Shown here one piece after another: positions 1 through 5,728 of a stretch of DNA of 6,923 nt. The translations under genes were made by a program, and so were the position numbers. Source of the DNA: an uncultured Mycoplasma sp. (GTDB taxonomy: Bacteria; Bacillota_I; Bacilli_A; RF39; UBA660); NCBI GenBank assembly GCA_905209745.1, contig CAJLUG010000051.1:1-6923 (forward strand), in the 5' to 3' direction. Below the pieces are notes generated by a model that saw only the letters and a program-made list of their open reading frames with translations, did no database searches and was not told the origin of the DNA. Position 1 is the first letter of the stretch. Each line of letters begins with the position of its first letter.

Positions 1-344
1 TTACTACGCTTATGAATCGTAGAAGAGTGATTGAAGAGTTGAAGAGTAAGAATTATATGGTACGTAGTAGTGGAGAGAGAATGGCATTAAATACTCCAAT
101 TCAAGGTAGTGCTGCTGATATATTGAAGAAGGCTATGGTTGAAATTTATGAGGAGTTTAAGAAGCGTGGATTAAAGAGTAAAATGTTAATTCAAGTACAC
201 GATGAACTTGTATTTAATGTTTTGGATGATGAACTTGATGAAGTCAGTAAAATTGTAAGAGATGTTATGGAACATACAATAGAACTTAGTGTTCCATTGA
301 AAGTTGATATTGAGTATGGAAATAACTGGTATGAGGCTAAGTAG
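1..344 (+). CDS. polA: DNA polymerase I, C-terminal end (5' partial)
   Basis: This is the last part of the palm/fingers polymerase domain of family A DNA polymerase I, which fills gaps in repair and replaces Okazaki primers. The frame is open from base 3 (bases 1-2 end a split codon) to TAG at 342-344. No start lies in the window; an ATG at base 12 is internal. The frame opens with TTL then an RRR run, matching the family's 'TTLxxRRR' segment. 'ERMALNTPIQGSAADI' follows, a polymerase A signature just after the O-helix region. Motif C, 'QVHDELV', carries the second catalytic metal-binding Asp (the equivalent of E. coli Asp882). The end 'YGNNWYEAK' is the usual C-terminus. Whether the 5' nuclease and 3'-5' exonuclease domains are present cannot be seen. 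mutM follows after 38 bases with no terminator, so the two are probably co-transcribed. Confidence 0.97.
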   Translation, partial: TTLMNRRRVIEELKSKNYMVRSSGERMALNTPIQGSAADILKKAMVEIYEEFKKRGLKSKMLIQVHDELVFNVLDDELDEVSKIVRDVMEHTIELSVPLKVDIEYGNNWYEAK

Positions 345-382
345 GAGTATTTTATAATTATAATAGGGAAGTAGGTGTAATT

Positions 383-1201
383 ATGCCAGAGAAACCAGAA
401 GTAGTTACGGTTGCGAAAACATTGAAGCGTCAGGTACTTGGTAAAAAGATTACTGACGTAGAAGTTTTTTGGGATAATATTATTGCTAGTCCTAGTGTAG
501 ATGAGTTTTTAGAAAAAATTGTTGGTGAAGAAATTTTAGATATTACTACTAGGGGTAAGTTTTTGATTTTTGAACTTAATCATTATTTATTATTAATTCA
601 TTTACGTATGGAGGGTAAGTTTTTCTTTCGTCATGTAGATGATCCTAAGGGAAAACATGAACATGTTTTCTTTACTTTAGATCATGATATTAGTTTTCGT
701 TTTCATGATGTACGTAAGTTTGGTAAGATGTATTTATTAGATAAAGATAGGGCATATTTAGAAAAGCCATTATGTGATTTGGGACTTGAATACAATGATT
801 CTTCTTTGGATGCTAATTACTTATATCAGAAGATTCATAAGAAGAATTTACCTATTAAAACAGTATTACTTGATCAAAGTATTATTACTGGTATTGGTAA
901 TATTTATGATGATGAAGTACTTTTTTTGAGTCATATATCACCTATAAGAAAGAGTAGTCGTATTACTAAAAAAGAGTGTGAAGAAATTATTATTAATACA
1001 AAAAAGGTATTAGATGAAGCTATTACGATGGGTGGTACTACGATTAAGAGTTTTACTTCTAGTGAGGGAGTTCATGGACTTTTTCAAAATAAATTAGCGA
1101 TTCATGGTAAGAAGGGAAATTGTCCTTGTTGTGGCGAGGAAATCGTTAAAATTAAAGTAGGGGGAAGAGGTACATATTATTGTCCAAATTGTCAAAAATA
1201 A
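383..1201 (+). CDS. mutM: Formamidopyrimidine-DNA glycosylase (Fpg/MutM)
   Basis: Bifunctional glycosylase/AP lyase that removes 8-oxoguanine and formamidopyrimidines from DNA. It has 272 residues, normal for the family. The N-terminus MPEKPEV keeps the catalytic Pro2 (Schiff-base nucleophile after Met removal), Glu3 and Glu6. 'TRGKF' supplies the beta-elimination Lys (Lys59). 'HLRMEGKF' (Met76) and 'DVRKFG' (Arg111, Phe113) give the void-filling M-R-F triad. 'LLDQSIITGIGNIYDDE' (163-178) is the helix-two-turn-helix with Asn173. The C-terminal zinc finger has Cys247, Cys250, Cys267 and Cys270, with Arg262 in 'GRGTYYC'. The triad and the loop before the finger favour MutM over Nei (endonuclease VIII). 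The start ATG at 383 follows AGGTG (373-377) by 5 bases. It lies just after polA, a common Bacillota pairing. The oddity is Lys4 and Val8, where the family usually has Leu and Glu. Confidence 0.97.
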   Translation: MPEKPEVVTVAKTLKRQVLGKKITDVEVFWDNIIASPSVDEFLEKIVGEEILDITTRGKFLIFELNHYLLLIHLRMEGKFFFRHVDDPKGKHEHVFFTLDHDISFRFHDVRKFGKMYLLDKDRAYLEKPLCDLGLEYNDSSLDANYLYQKIHKKNLPIKTVLLDQSIITGIGNIYDDEVLFLSHISPIRKSSRITKKECEEIIINTKKVLDEAITMGGTTIKSFTSSEGVHGLFQNKLAIHGKKGNCPCCGEEIVKIKVGGRGTYYCPNCQK

Positions 1202-1204
1202 TTA

Positions 1205-1233
1205 TTGAAATGTACTATAATCTATAGTATAAT
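1205..1233 (+). promoter_or_regulatory. Sigma-A promoter of pyk
   Basis: TTGAAA (1205-1210) and TATAAT (1228-1233) are separated by exactly 17 bases, one mismatch from the full consensus. Transcription should start near 1240, leaving a leader of about 20 bases before the pyk ATG at 1262. The promoter begins only 3 bases after the mutM stop, so pyk can be expressed independently of polA-mutM. Confidence 0.85.
1213..1229. repeat. 17-bp dyad between -35 and -10 of the pyk promoter (candidate operator)
   Basis: TACTATA (1213-1219), a 3-base spacer ATC, then TATAGTA (1223-1229) form a perfect 7-bp inverted repeat. It fills the promoter spacer and covers the first two bases of the -10 box. The position would suit a repressor site, but no regulator is identified. 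AT-rich sequence produces such dyads by chance more often than mixed sequence does. Confidence 0.45.
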
Positions 1234-1246
1234 TATTTCTGTTTGG

Positions 1247-1254
1247 AAAGGGAG
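1247..1254 (+). promoter_or_regulatory. Ribosome binding site that sets the pyk start
   Basis: AAAGGGAG lies 7 bases before the ATG at 1262. The frame stays open upstream to a TTG at 1205, but that TTG is the promoter -35 box and has no such site before it. The 19 extra residues match nothing in the family, whereas the ATG gives the usual 'KTKIICSIGPAS' N-terminus. Confidence 0.85.
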
Positions 1255-1261
1255 TAGTAGT

Positions 1262-2632
1262 ATGAAAAAGACAAAAATAATATGTAGTATAGGTCCTGCT
1301 TCTAATCAACCAGATGTTATGGAAAAGATGGTTGAAGCAGGAATGAATGTTGCAAGAATTAACTTTACTCATGCAACAATAGAAGAAAGAGATCAAGCGA
1401 TTTCTTGTGTAGAAGAAGTTAGACGTCGTACAGGAAAACCTGTTGCTATTTTATGGGATACAAAGGGTCCTGAATTTCGTTCTGGAATGTTAGAAGAAGA
1501 TTTTATTGAATTAGTTCCTGGTAAGACAATTCGTATTGTGAAAGATGATGTTTTAGGAAATGAAAGTCGTTTTTCTGTAAATCATCCTGAAGCTCTTGAT
1601 GGATTACATGTTGGAAGTTCTATTTTACTTGAAAATGCTAAGATGAAATTAGAAGTTATCAGTAAAGAAGAGGATGGAGTTACTTGTCGTATTATTAATG
1701 GAGGAGTTCTTGGTAATCGTAAAAGTCTAAGTGTTCCTGGTGTTAAACTTAATATTCCTTATGTTAGTGATGCTGATAGAAAAGATTTAGAATATGCTTG
1801 TAGTCATGGTGGAGAGTTTTTGGCAATTTCTTTTGTTTCTTGTCGTGAAGATGTTTTAGAGATTAAAGAGATTTTAAAAGAACATCATAGAGAAGATTTA
1901 CAAATTATTTGTAAGATTGAAAGTGAACTTGCTATCCAAAACTTAGAAGAGATCTTAGATGAGTCTGATGGAGTTATGGTAGCTCGTGGAGATTTAGGAA
2001 CTGAGATTGCTAGTGAGAGACTTCCTATTGTACAAAAAGAGATTGCAAAAGTTTGTCGCAAACATGGTAAGATTTGTGTTGTTGCGACAGAGATGCTTGA
2101 GACAATGATGGAAAATTCTCGTCCTAAGAGAGCAGAGACTAGTGATATTGCGAATGCTGTTTTAGATGGTACTGATGCAGTAATGTTATCTGGAGAGACT
2201 ACAGTTGGTAAACATCCTATTGAAACAGTTACAGCGATGGCTAGAATTTGTGAAGTTACAGAAGAATATGCAGATTTTAATTATATTGATAAAGATAGAA
2301 AAATCGATTCTGTGGATGCAAAACTTATTTGTGCTGCTACTATTTCTGGAGCAACTGCTCGTATGATTAGTAATTTAAAACCTAATGCGATTATCTTAGG
2401 ACTTTGTCCAGATAAAGAAACTAGTTATCGTCTTGCTCTAAATTGGGGTGTCGAGCCAATGCATTTATCTCTTTGTCATTCTACTGATGAAATATTAACT
2501 GGAAGTATTGCTAAAGCACGTCAATTTATGGAATTAAAAAAAGGTGATGTAGTAGTTACAACAGGAAGTTTTCCTAATACAGGAATTCCTGGACCTACAA
2601 ACTTATTAAAAGTAGAAAAGATAGAAGATTAA
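1262..2632 (+). CDS. pyk: Pyruvate kinase (divergent)
   Basis: Converts phosphoenolpyruvate and ADP to pyruvate and ATP, the last step of glycolysis, in the cytosol. It has 456 residues from ATG 1262, close to the usual core length and without the extra C-terminal PEP-utiliser domain of Bacillus. Visible motifs: 'TKIICSIGPAS' (4-14); 'NVARINFTH' with Arg32 and Asn34; 'DTKGPEFRSG' (66-75), whose Glu71 is the residue typical of K+-dependent enzymes; the lid (B) domain at about 75-165; 'CKIES' with catalytic Lys218 and Glu220; 'VARGDLG' with metal ligand Asp244; 'ATEMLETM' with Thr276; 'DGTDAVMLSGET' (302-313). The C-terminal domain ends 'GIPGPTNLLKV'. Oddities: Ser to Thr and Gly to Ala in the 'NFSHG' motif, 'ATQM' to 'ATEM', and the lid's usual 'DDGL' replaced by 'ENAK'. 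The catalytic core is intact, so I expect activity, but this is a divergent member. It has its own promoter and terminator. Confidence 0.94.
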   Translation: MKKTKIICSIGPASNQPDVMEKMVEAGMNVARINFTHATIEERDQAISCVEEVRRRTGKPVAILWDTKGPEFRSGMLEEDFIELVPGKTIRIVKDDVLGNESRFSVNHPEALDGLHVGSSILLENAKMKLEVISKEEDGVTCRIINGGVLGNRKSLSVPGVKLNIPYVSDADRKDLEYACSHGGEFLAISFVSCREDVLEIKEILKEHHREDLQIICKIESELAIQNLEEILDESDGVMVARGDLGTEIASERLPIVQKEIAKVCRKHGKICVVATEMLETMMENSRPKRAETSDIANAVLDGTDAVMLSGETTVGKHPIETVTAMARICEVTEEYADFNYIDKDRKIDSVDAKLICAATISGATARMISNLKPNAIILGLCPDKETSYRLALNWGVEPMHLSLCHSTDEILTGSIAKARQFMELKKGDVVVTTGSFPNTGIPGPTNLLKVEKIED

Positions 2633-2667
2633 AAAAATAATACTCTTATTTTGGAGTATTATTTTTT
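2632..2667. terminator. Bidirectional intrinsic terminator between pyk and the minus-strand genes
   Basis: AAAAAATAATACTC (2632-2645) and GAGTATTATTTTTT (2654-2667) are perfect complements over 14 bp around an 8-base loop. The arm ends in a T run on the plus strand. The arm's A run gives a T run on the minus strand, so it can end transcripts from both sides. The stop codon of the minus-strand gene lies inside the loop (2646-2648), and the left arm begins within the pyk stop codon. Confidence 0.9.
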
Positions 2668-2981
2668 AGTTGGTCGTATTGATCATACATTTTTTGGATG
2701 GTATTTTCTAAGAAGTAATAATATAAAATATATGGAATAAATAAAATTAGTAATAATATAAATATGAGTAATAAACTTAGACTTTGTAAGAGTAGAGCAA
2801 ATAATAAAAATAAAATAGCACTTAGTCCTACAAATATTGTTACTAGTAGGTGAATTAGTCTTTCGTGTTGATAGTTTCTGGTTTTCATTATGTGTTCTTC
2901 TAGTCTTTCTTTGGTTATTTTCTTTTTATCATTTATTTCTTGGTCAGTTATTTTTACGTATGTTAGTATTTTCTTTTTCAT
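2646..2981 (-). CDS. Small two-helix membrane protein, unknown function
   Basis: 111 residues, not assigned to a named family. The first 40 or so residues are charged and Lys-rich ('TDQEINDKKKITKERLEEH') and probably cytosolic. 'HERLIHLLVT' (39-48) leads into two closely spaced hydrophobic segments, about 43-64 and 68-90, then a short charged tail. Two helices put both ends on the same side, probably inside. The ATG at 2981 is preceded by AAAGGAT (complement of 2990-2995), which lies partly inside the 3' end of the upstream gene. The two genes are 5 bases apart and should be co-transcribed. The 'QHERLIHLL' patch seems familiar to me from small hypothetical proteins of gut Firmicutes; that is memory, not a search. 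The gene ends in the loop of a shared terminator. Confidence 0.8.
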   Translation of the reverse strand: MKKKILTYVKITDQEINDKKKITKERLEEHIMKTRNYQHERLIHLLVTIFVGLSAILFLLFALLLQSLSLLLIFILLLILFIPYILYYYFLENTIQKMYDQYDQLKNNTPK

Positions 2982-2986
2982 GGTAT

Positions 2987-3643
2987 TTATCCTTTCTTAG
3001 CGTATAGAGAGATGATACTTTTTGTGTTTTTATATGTTGCGGTAATTTCTATATAATATTGTCCTTTTTCTTTTAAGTATGGGGTAATATTTTCGATGAA
3101 GGGTCCTTTATAAGTGGTAATTTCATCTTTTCCAGTTTTCTTTATCCATAAATTGTAAGAAGTATCGTTATTTTTTATTTCTTTTAGTTCTGTTTCGTTA
3201 TCACAGGATGTTTCTACTTGAAGCTTTTTTAAGTAGCAACTATAAGAATCAATAGATAGGCTATAAGATGTGTCTTCTTTTAATTGATAAGTACTATCTA
3301 GCTCTTCTCCATAATACATGGTTACATTTTCACTAGTTAGTTTGACTATTGAAAATAAATTTATTATTTGGTGTTTATCATGAACATTTACTGTTAGAAT
3401 ATCGTCATTGATAGATACTTGGTATTTTCTACTTTTGGAATAAGGAAGGGGAGAGGAAATGGTAATTGTTCCGATAATTAACTTAAAGAGGATAATAAAT
3501 AGTAAAAAAATTAAGACTATTTTTATGATTTTTATGATTGTTTTTTGCCTGTTTTCTTTGTGGTTTAGTTCTTTTACTATTTCTTTTACTTCTTCTTTAT
3601 TATCTTCTTTTATTTCTTCTACACTTTTATAAAACTTTTTCAT
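2987..3643 (-). CDS. Single-pass membrane-anchored protein with an outside domain, unknown function
   Basis: 218 residues, not recognised. Residues 1-34 are highly charged (K/E repeats, coiled-coil-like) and cytosolic. A hydrophobic stretch at about 36-58 is flanked by Lys, with no signal-peptidase or lipobox site, so it looks like an uncleaved type II anchor. The remaining 160 or so residues should lie outside the cell. They are polar and rich in beta-forming residues (Tyr, Ser, Thr, Ile, Val). Cys136 and Cys147 are the only cysteines and could form a disulfide. 'GQYYIEITATYKN' near the end resembles the final strands of an Ig-like or beta-sandwich fold, which is speculative. The start ATG at 3643 follows GAGG (complement of 3649-3652) by 5 bases. 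It is the first gene of a two-gene operon with its own promoter. Confidence 0.82.
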   Translation of the reverse strand: MKKFYKSVEEIKEDNKEEVKEIVKELNHKENRQKTIIKIIKIVLIFLLFIILFKLIIGTITISSPLPYSKSRKYQVSINDDILTVNVHDKHQIINLFSIVKLTSENVTMYYGEELDSTYQLKEDTSYSLSIDSYSCYLKKLQVETSCDNETELKEIKNNDTSYNLWIKKTGKDEITTYKGPFIENITPYLKEKGQYYIEITATYKNTKSIISLYAKKG

Positions 3644-3669
3644 AATAACCTCATCTATTTTCTACGTTC

Positions 3670-3698
3670 AATATATAATATGTTTCTTTGGTAGTCAA
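3670..3698 (-). promoter_or_regulatory. Promoter of the two-gene membrane operon
   Basis: Reading the minus strand, TTGACT (complement of 3693-3698) is followed after exactly 17 bases by TATATT (complement of 3670-3675). Each hexamer has one mismatch to the sigma-A consensus. Transcription would start near 3662, giving a leader of under 20 bases before the ATG at 3643. It lies directly after the gmk terminator, so the operon is separated from gmk. Confidence 0.75.
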
Positions 3699-3707
3699 TA
3701 GGTATTT

Positions 3708-3735
3708 AAAAACTAGACATTTTCGTCTAGCTTTT
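3708..3735 (-). terminator. Intrinsic terminator embedded in the 3' end of gmk
   Basis: On the minus strand AAAAGCTAGAC pairs with GTCTAGTTTTT (11 bp including one G-T pair) around a 6-base loop, GAAAAT. The right arm ends in TTTTT followed by AAATA. The left arm, the loop and the first part of the right arm are the last codons of gmk, and TAG lies in the right arm. Coding and termination signals therefore overlap. Confidence 0.8.
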
Positions 3736-4408
3736 CTGATATGTTTTTATTTTCAAATTCTTTTTCATCTTCTAGTAATAATTCATGGATTTCTTCTTCT
3801 TTGGTATCGACAAAGACTTCTTCAATTCTATCTACACGACATTTTTCAGCTTTGATGATGGCATCTACTTTTTCTACGGCTTTTTCTACTTCGTCGTTTA
3901 CTACTACATAATTATATTTGGTAATTTCATTGATTTCTTTATAAGCATTATGGAAACGTTTTAGTAGTTTTTCTTTGGAGTCAGTACCACGTTTTTGTAG
4001 TCTTTTTGCCATTACTTTTAGAGAAGGAGGTAAAATAAAGATAAATATTGCTTCTGGTACTAGTTTTTTGATGTTTGCAGCTCCTTCAATTTCAATTTCT
4101 AAAATGACATCTTGGCCTTTATCCAATTTTTCTTTAATAACACCTTTTGGTGTTCCATAATAATTACCTATATAGTTTGTATATTCTAGAAAATAGTCTT
4201 CTTTTATTTTTTGTTCAAACTCTTCTTTTGATACAAAATTATAAGTTACACCAGGAATATCATTTTTCCTTTTTTCTCTTGTGGTTGTTGAAACAGAAAG
4301 GTAACAGTTTTTATTCTTTTTTAGTAAGGCATTAATAATCGTTCCTTTTCCTGCACCAGATGGGGCAGATATTACAATTAATTGACCAGTTTTTCGTTCT
4401 TTAATCAT
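3713..4408 (-). CDS. gmk: Guanylate kinase with extended acidic tail
   Basis: Phosphorylates GMP (and dGMP) to GDP with ATP, essential for GTP supply. The P-loop 'SGAGKGT' (17-23) has Lys21. The GMP-binding region is 'SVSTTTREKR' (Arg44, Arg47), Tyr56, 'FLEY' (Glu75) and 'GNYYGTP' (81-87). 'LPPS' (126-129), 'KRLQKRGTDS' (135-144) and 'YVVVND' (167-172) complete the fold. At 'LEIEIEGA' (103-110) the family normally has Asp and Gln where this protein has Glu106 and Glu108; the Asp contacts the guanine in yeast Gmk. The protein has 231 residues against about 205 typically. The extra C-terminal residues are strongly acidic (Glu/Asp/Lys) and look disordered. The ATG at 4408 follows AAGGAGT (complement of 4413-4419), which lies in the end of tmcAL. 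The gap to tmcAL is 2 bases, so translation is probably coupled. Confidence 0.96.
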   Translation of the reverse strand: MIKERKTGQLIVISAPSGAGKGTIINALLKKNKNCYLSVSTTTREKRKNDIPGVTYNFVSKEEFEQKIKEDYFLEYTNYIGNYYGTPKGVIKEKLDKGQDVILEIEIEGAANIKKLVPEAIFIFILPPSLKVMAKRLQKRGTDSKEKLLKRFHNAYKEINEITKYNYVVVNDEVEKAVEKVDAIIKAEKCRVDRIEEVFVDTKEEEIHELLLEDEKEFENKNISEKLDENV

Positions 4409-4410
4409 AC

Positions 4411-5562
4411 TTACTCCTTATAAAATAGATTTTCTTTATATTCTTTTTTAAATTCTTCTAATTGGTTAGGATAAGGTAGAGTTGCGATTTTAGATGTTTT
4501 TAGTTCTAGTTCTAATAGAGGAGGTTTTTCTCTTTCTATTTTACTAATGATTGGTAGTGTTATTTCTTTTTTGTGTTTGTTTAAATAACTTCTTCCTTTT
4601 TCATTAAATCCTAATAAGCGAATATAAGTTACTTCTTGATTGTTCTTGGCTTCTTCTTTTGTGTAATTACATAAAATGTTTAGAAGAGCACGAGATATTT
4701 TACTATAGGTTTCATGTTTTCCTTTTACTTTTTTTATTAAGTTTTCGTAAGTATTTTCTGTTATGATATATTTTTGTAATTTTTTTTCTAAGTCTATATT
4801 TACTAAATGATACTTTGTTAGATCTTTTTCGGTTATAATTTTATATTTTAAATAAGTATAGAAATCATCTTGTTTTTTTATTGTGTTTTCTTGTAGTGCT
4901 TGATAAGTATTTTTAGGGACGTGATCTTTGATACTTGTCATATCATCGATATTTTTTCTTATTGCGGTTGCGCTACTGATTGCATCTTCTAAAGTTTCGC
5001 TATGATAGTTATTGGTTCTTTTCATCGTTTCTGGTTTTATTTTTAAATTATATTTTTTTATGGTTTTGATATAAGTGATTCCTAAGATATCGTTTGGAGC
5101 ATTGATTATTTTTCCAGTAATATCTTTTAGAGCAAGAGATAGTGAAGTAGGGTAATTATTTCCTAGTTTACAGTAGATTTTTACTAGTTTATCAAAGTCT
5201 TTATTGGTTGCTTGAGCATTTGCTAGTTCTATTAAATCTTCTATATTATTGCTTTCACTACCAAATATTAATTTATCTACTTTTAATTTTTCTAATAACA
5301 TTACACCAGCATAGGCAAAATAGTCAGCACTTTGTACTACAAAAGCATAAGGTATTTCAATGACTAAGTCAGCACCAGATTCAATGGCAAGACGTGCTCT
5401 TGTCCATTTGTCTAGAATGGCAATTTCTCCTCGTTGTGTAAAATTACCAGACATCGCAACAATAATTGTTGCGTCTTTATATTTTTTCTTTATTTCTTGT
5501 ATTTGATATAGGTGTCCGTTATGAAATGGATTATATTCAGCGATAATTCCTACACTTGCCAT
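4411..5562 (-). CDS. tmcAL: tRNA(Met) cytidine acetate ligase TmcAL
   Basis: Homologue of B. subtilis TmcAL (YlbM, DUF795). That enzyme uses ATP and acetate to make N4-acetylcytidine at the wobble C34 of elongator tRNA-Met. It is a cytosolic, nucleotidyltransferase-like enzyme. The protein has 383 residues, close to the family norm. 'GIIAEYNPFHNGH' (5-17) holds the HxGH nucleotide-binding motif (His14, His17). 'MSGNFTQRGE' (37-46), 'DKWTRARLAI' (51-60) and 'FGSE' (100-103) follow. Then come 'PNDILGITYIK' (156-166), 'NYHSE' (185-189) and 'SSATAIR' (196-202), all family blocks in order. The Lys-rich C-terminal part is less conserved. I chose ATG 5562, because an in-frame ATG at 5598 adds 12 unrelated residues and lies in the likely promoter. 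It is first in an operon with gmk. Confidence 0.93.
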   Translation of the reverse strand: MASVGIIAEYNPFHNGHLYQIQEIKKKYKDATIIVAMSGNFTQRGEIAILDKWTRARLAIESGADLVIEIPYAFVVQSADYFAYAGVMLLEKLKVDKLIFGSESNNIEDLIELANAQATNKDFDKLVKIYCKLGNNYPTSLSLALKDITGKIINAPNDILGITYIKTIKKYNLKIKPETMKRTNNYHSETLEDAISSATAIRKNIDDMTSIKDHVPKNTYQALQENTIKKQDDFYTYLKYKIITEKDLTKYHLVNIDLEKKLQKYIITENTYENLIKKVKGKHETYSKISRALLNILCNYTKEEAKNNQEVTYIRLLGFNEKGRSYLNKHKKEITLPIISKIEREKPPLLELELKTSKIATLPYPNQLEEFKKEYKENLFYKE

Positions 5563-5567
5563 AACAT

Positions 5568-5572
5568 CCCTC
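5568..5572 (-). promoter_or_regulatory. Ribosome binding site that sets the tmcAL start
   Basis: On the minus strand GAGGG (within AAGAGGGATG) lies 5 bases before the ATG at 5562. The next in-frame ATG upstream, at 5598, has no purine-rich site at a suitable distance. Confidence 0.75.
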
Positions 5573-5593
5573 TTTTCTTGATTACAATAGTTT

Positions 5594-5621
5594 AACATAC
5601 TTTTTATAGAAAAGAAAGCAA
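5594..5621 (-). promoter_or_regulatory. Weak candidate promoter of tmcAL-gmk
   Basis: On the minus strand TTGCTT (complement of 5616-5621) is followed after 16 bases by TATGTT (complement of 5594-5599). Both boxes have two mismatches. A promoter is needed somewhere here because the upstream gene is divergent, but this assignment is tentative. Confidence 0.35.
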
Positions 5622-5683
5622 TATCTTGATATTAAATTTTTATTTCCATTATGTCATTAATTATCAAATTATAATAAAAGATA

Positions 5684-5692
5684 TGATATAAT
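5684..5692 (+). promoter_or_regulatory. Extended -10 promoter of the UDG-like gene
   Basis: TGATATAAT carries a perfect TATAAT (5687-5692) with the TGn extension. The expected -35 position (about 5664-5669, TCAAAT) is poor, which fits an extended -10 promoter. Transcription would start near 5699, about 30 bases before the ATG. Confidence 0.7.
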
Positions 5693-5716
5693 TGTATGTA
5701 AATGTAGAATTTTTGT

Positions 5717-5722
5717 GAGGTG
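5717..5722 (+). promoter_or_regulatory. Ribosome binding site that sets the UDG-like gene start
   Basis: GAGGTG lies 6 bases before the ATG at 5729. An in-frame GTG at 5720 is part of this site itself, so it cannot be the start. Confidence 0.8.
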
Positions 5723-5728
5723 TTATAT

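Noticed and set aside
353..364. Two overlapping TATAAT hexamers before mutM
   Set aside because: No acceptable -35 box or TGn extension at the right distance; AT-rich sequence gives such hexamers by chance. mutM is probably read with polA.
1205..1261. TTG-started N-terminal extension of pyruvate kinase
   Set aside because: The TTG is the promoter -35 box, the extra residues match nothing in the family, and a good ribosome binding site precedes the ATG at 1262.
1202..1396. Minus-strand open frame of 64 codons over the pyk start
   Set aside because: It is opposite the conserved pyk N-terminus and its promoter, with a biased His/Ser/Thr/Cys-rich translation and no family resemblance.
3975..4335. 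Two plus-strand open frames of about 60 codons opposite gmk
   Set aside because: They are antisense to the conserved guanylate kinase motifs and lack ribosome binding sites.
5563..5598. Upstream ATG for tmcAL at 5598
   Set aside because: It adds 12 residues not found in the family, lacks a ribosome binding site and lies over the likely promoter; ATG 5562 has GAGGG at 5 bases.
5720..5728. GTG start for the UDG-like gene
   Set aside because: The GTG is part of the ribosome binding site GAGGTG for the ATG at 5729.
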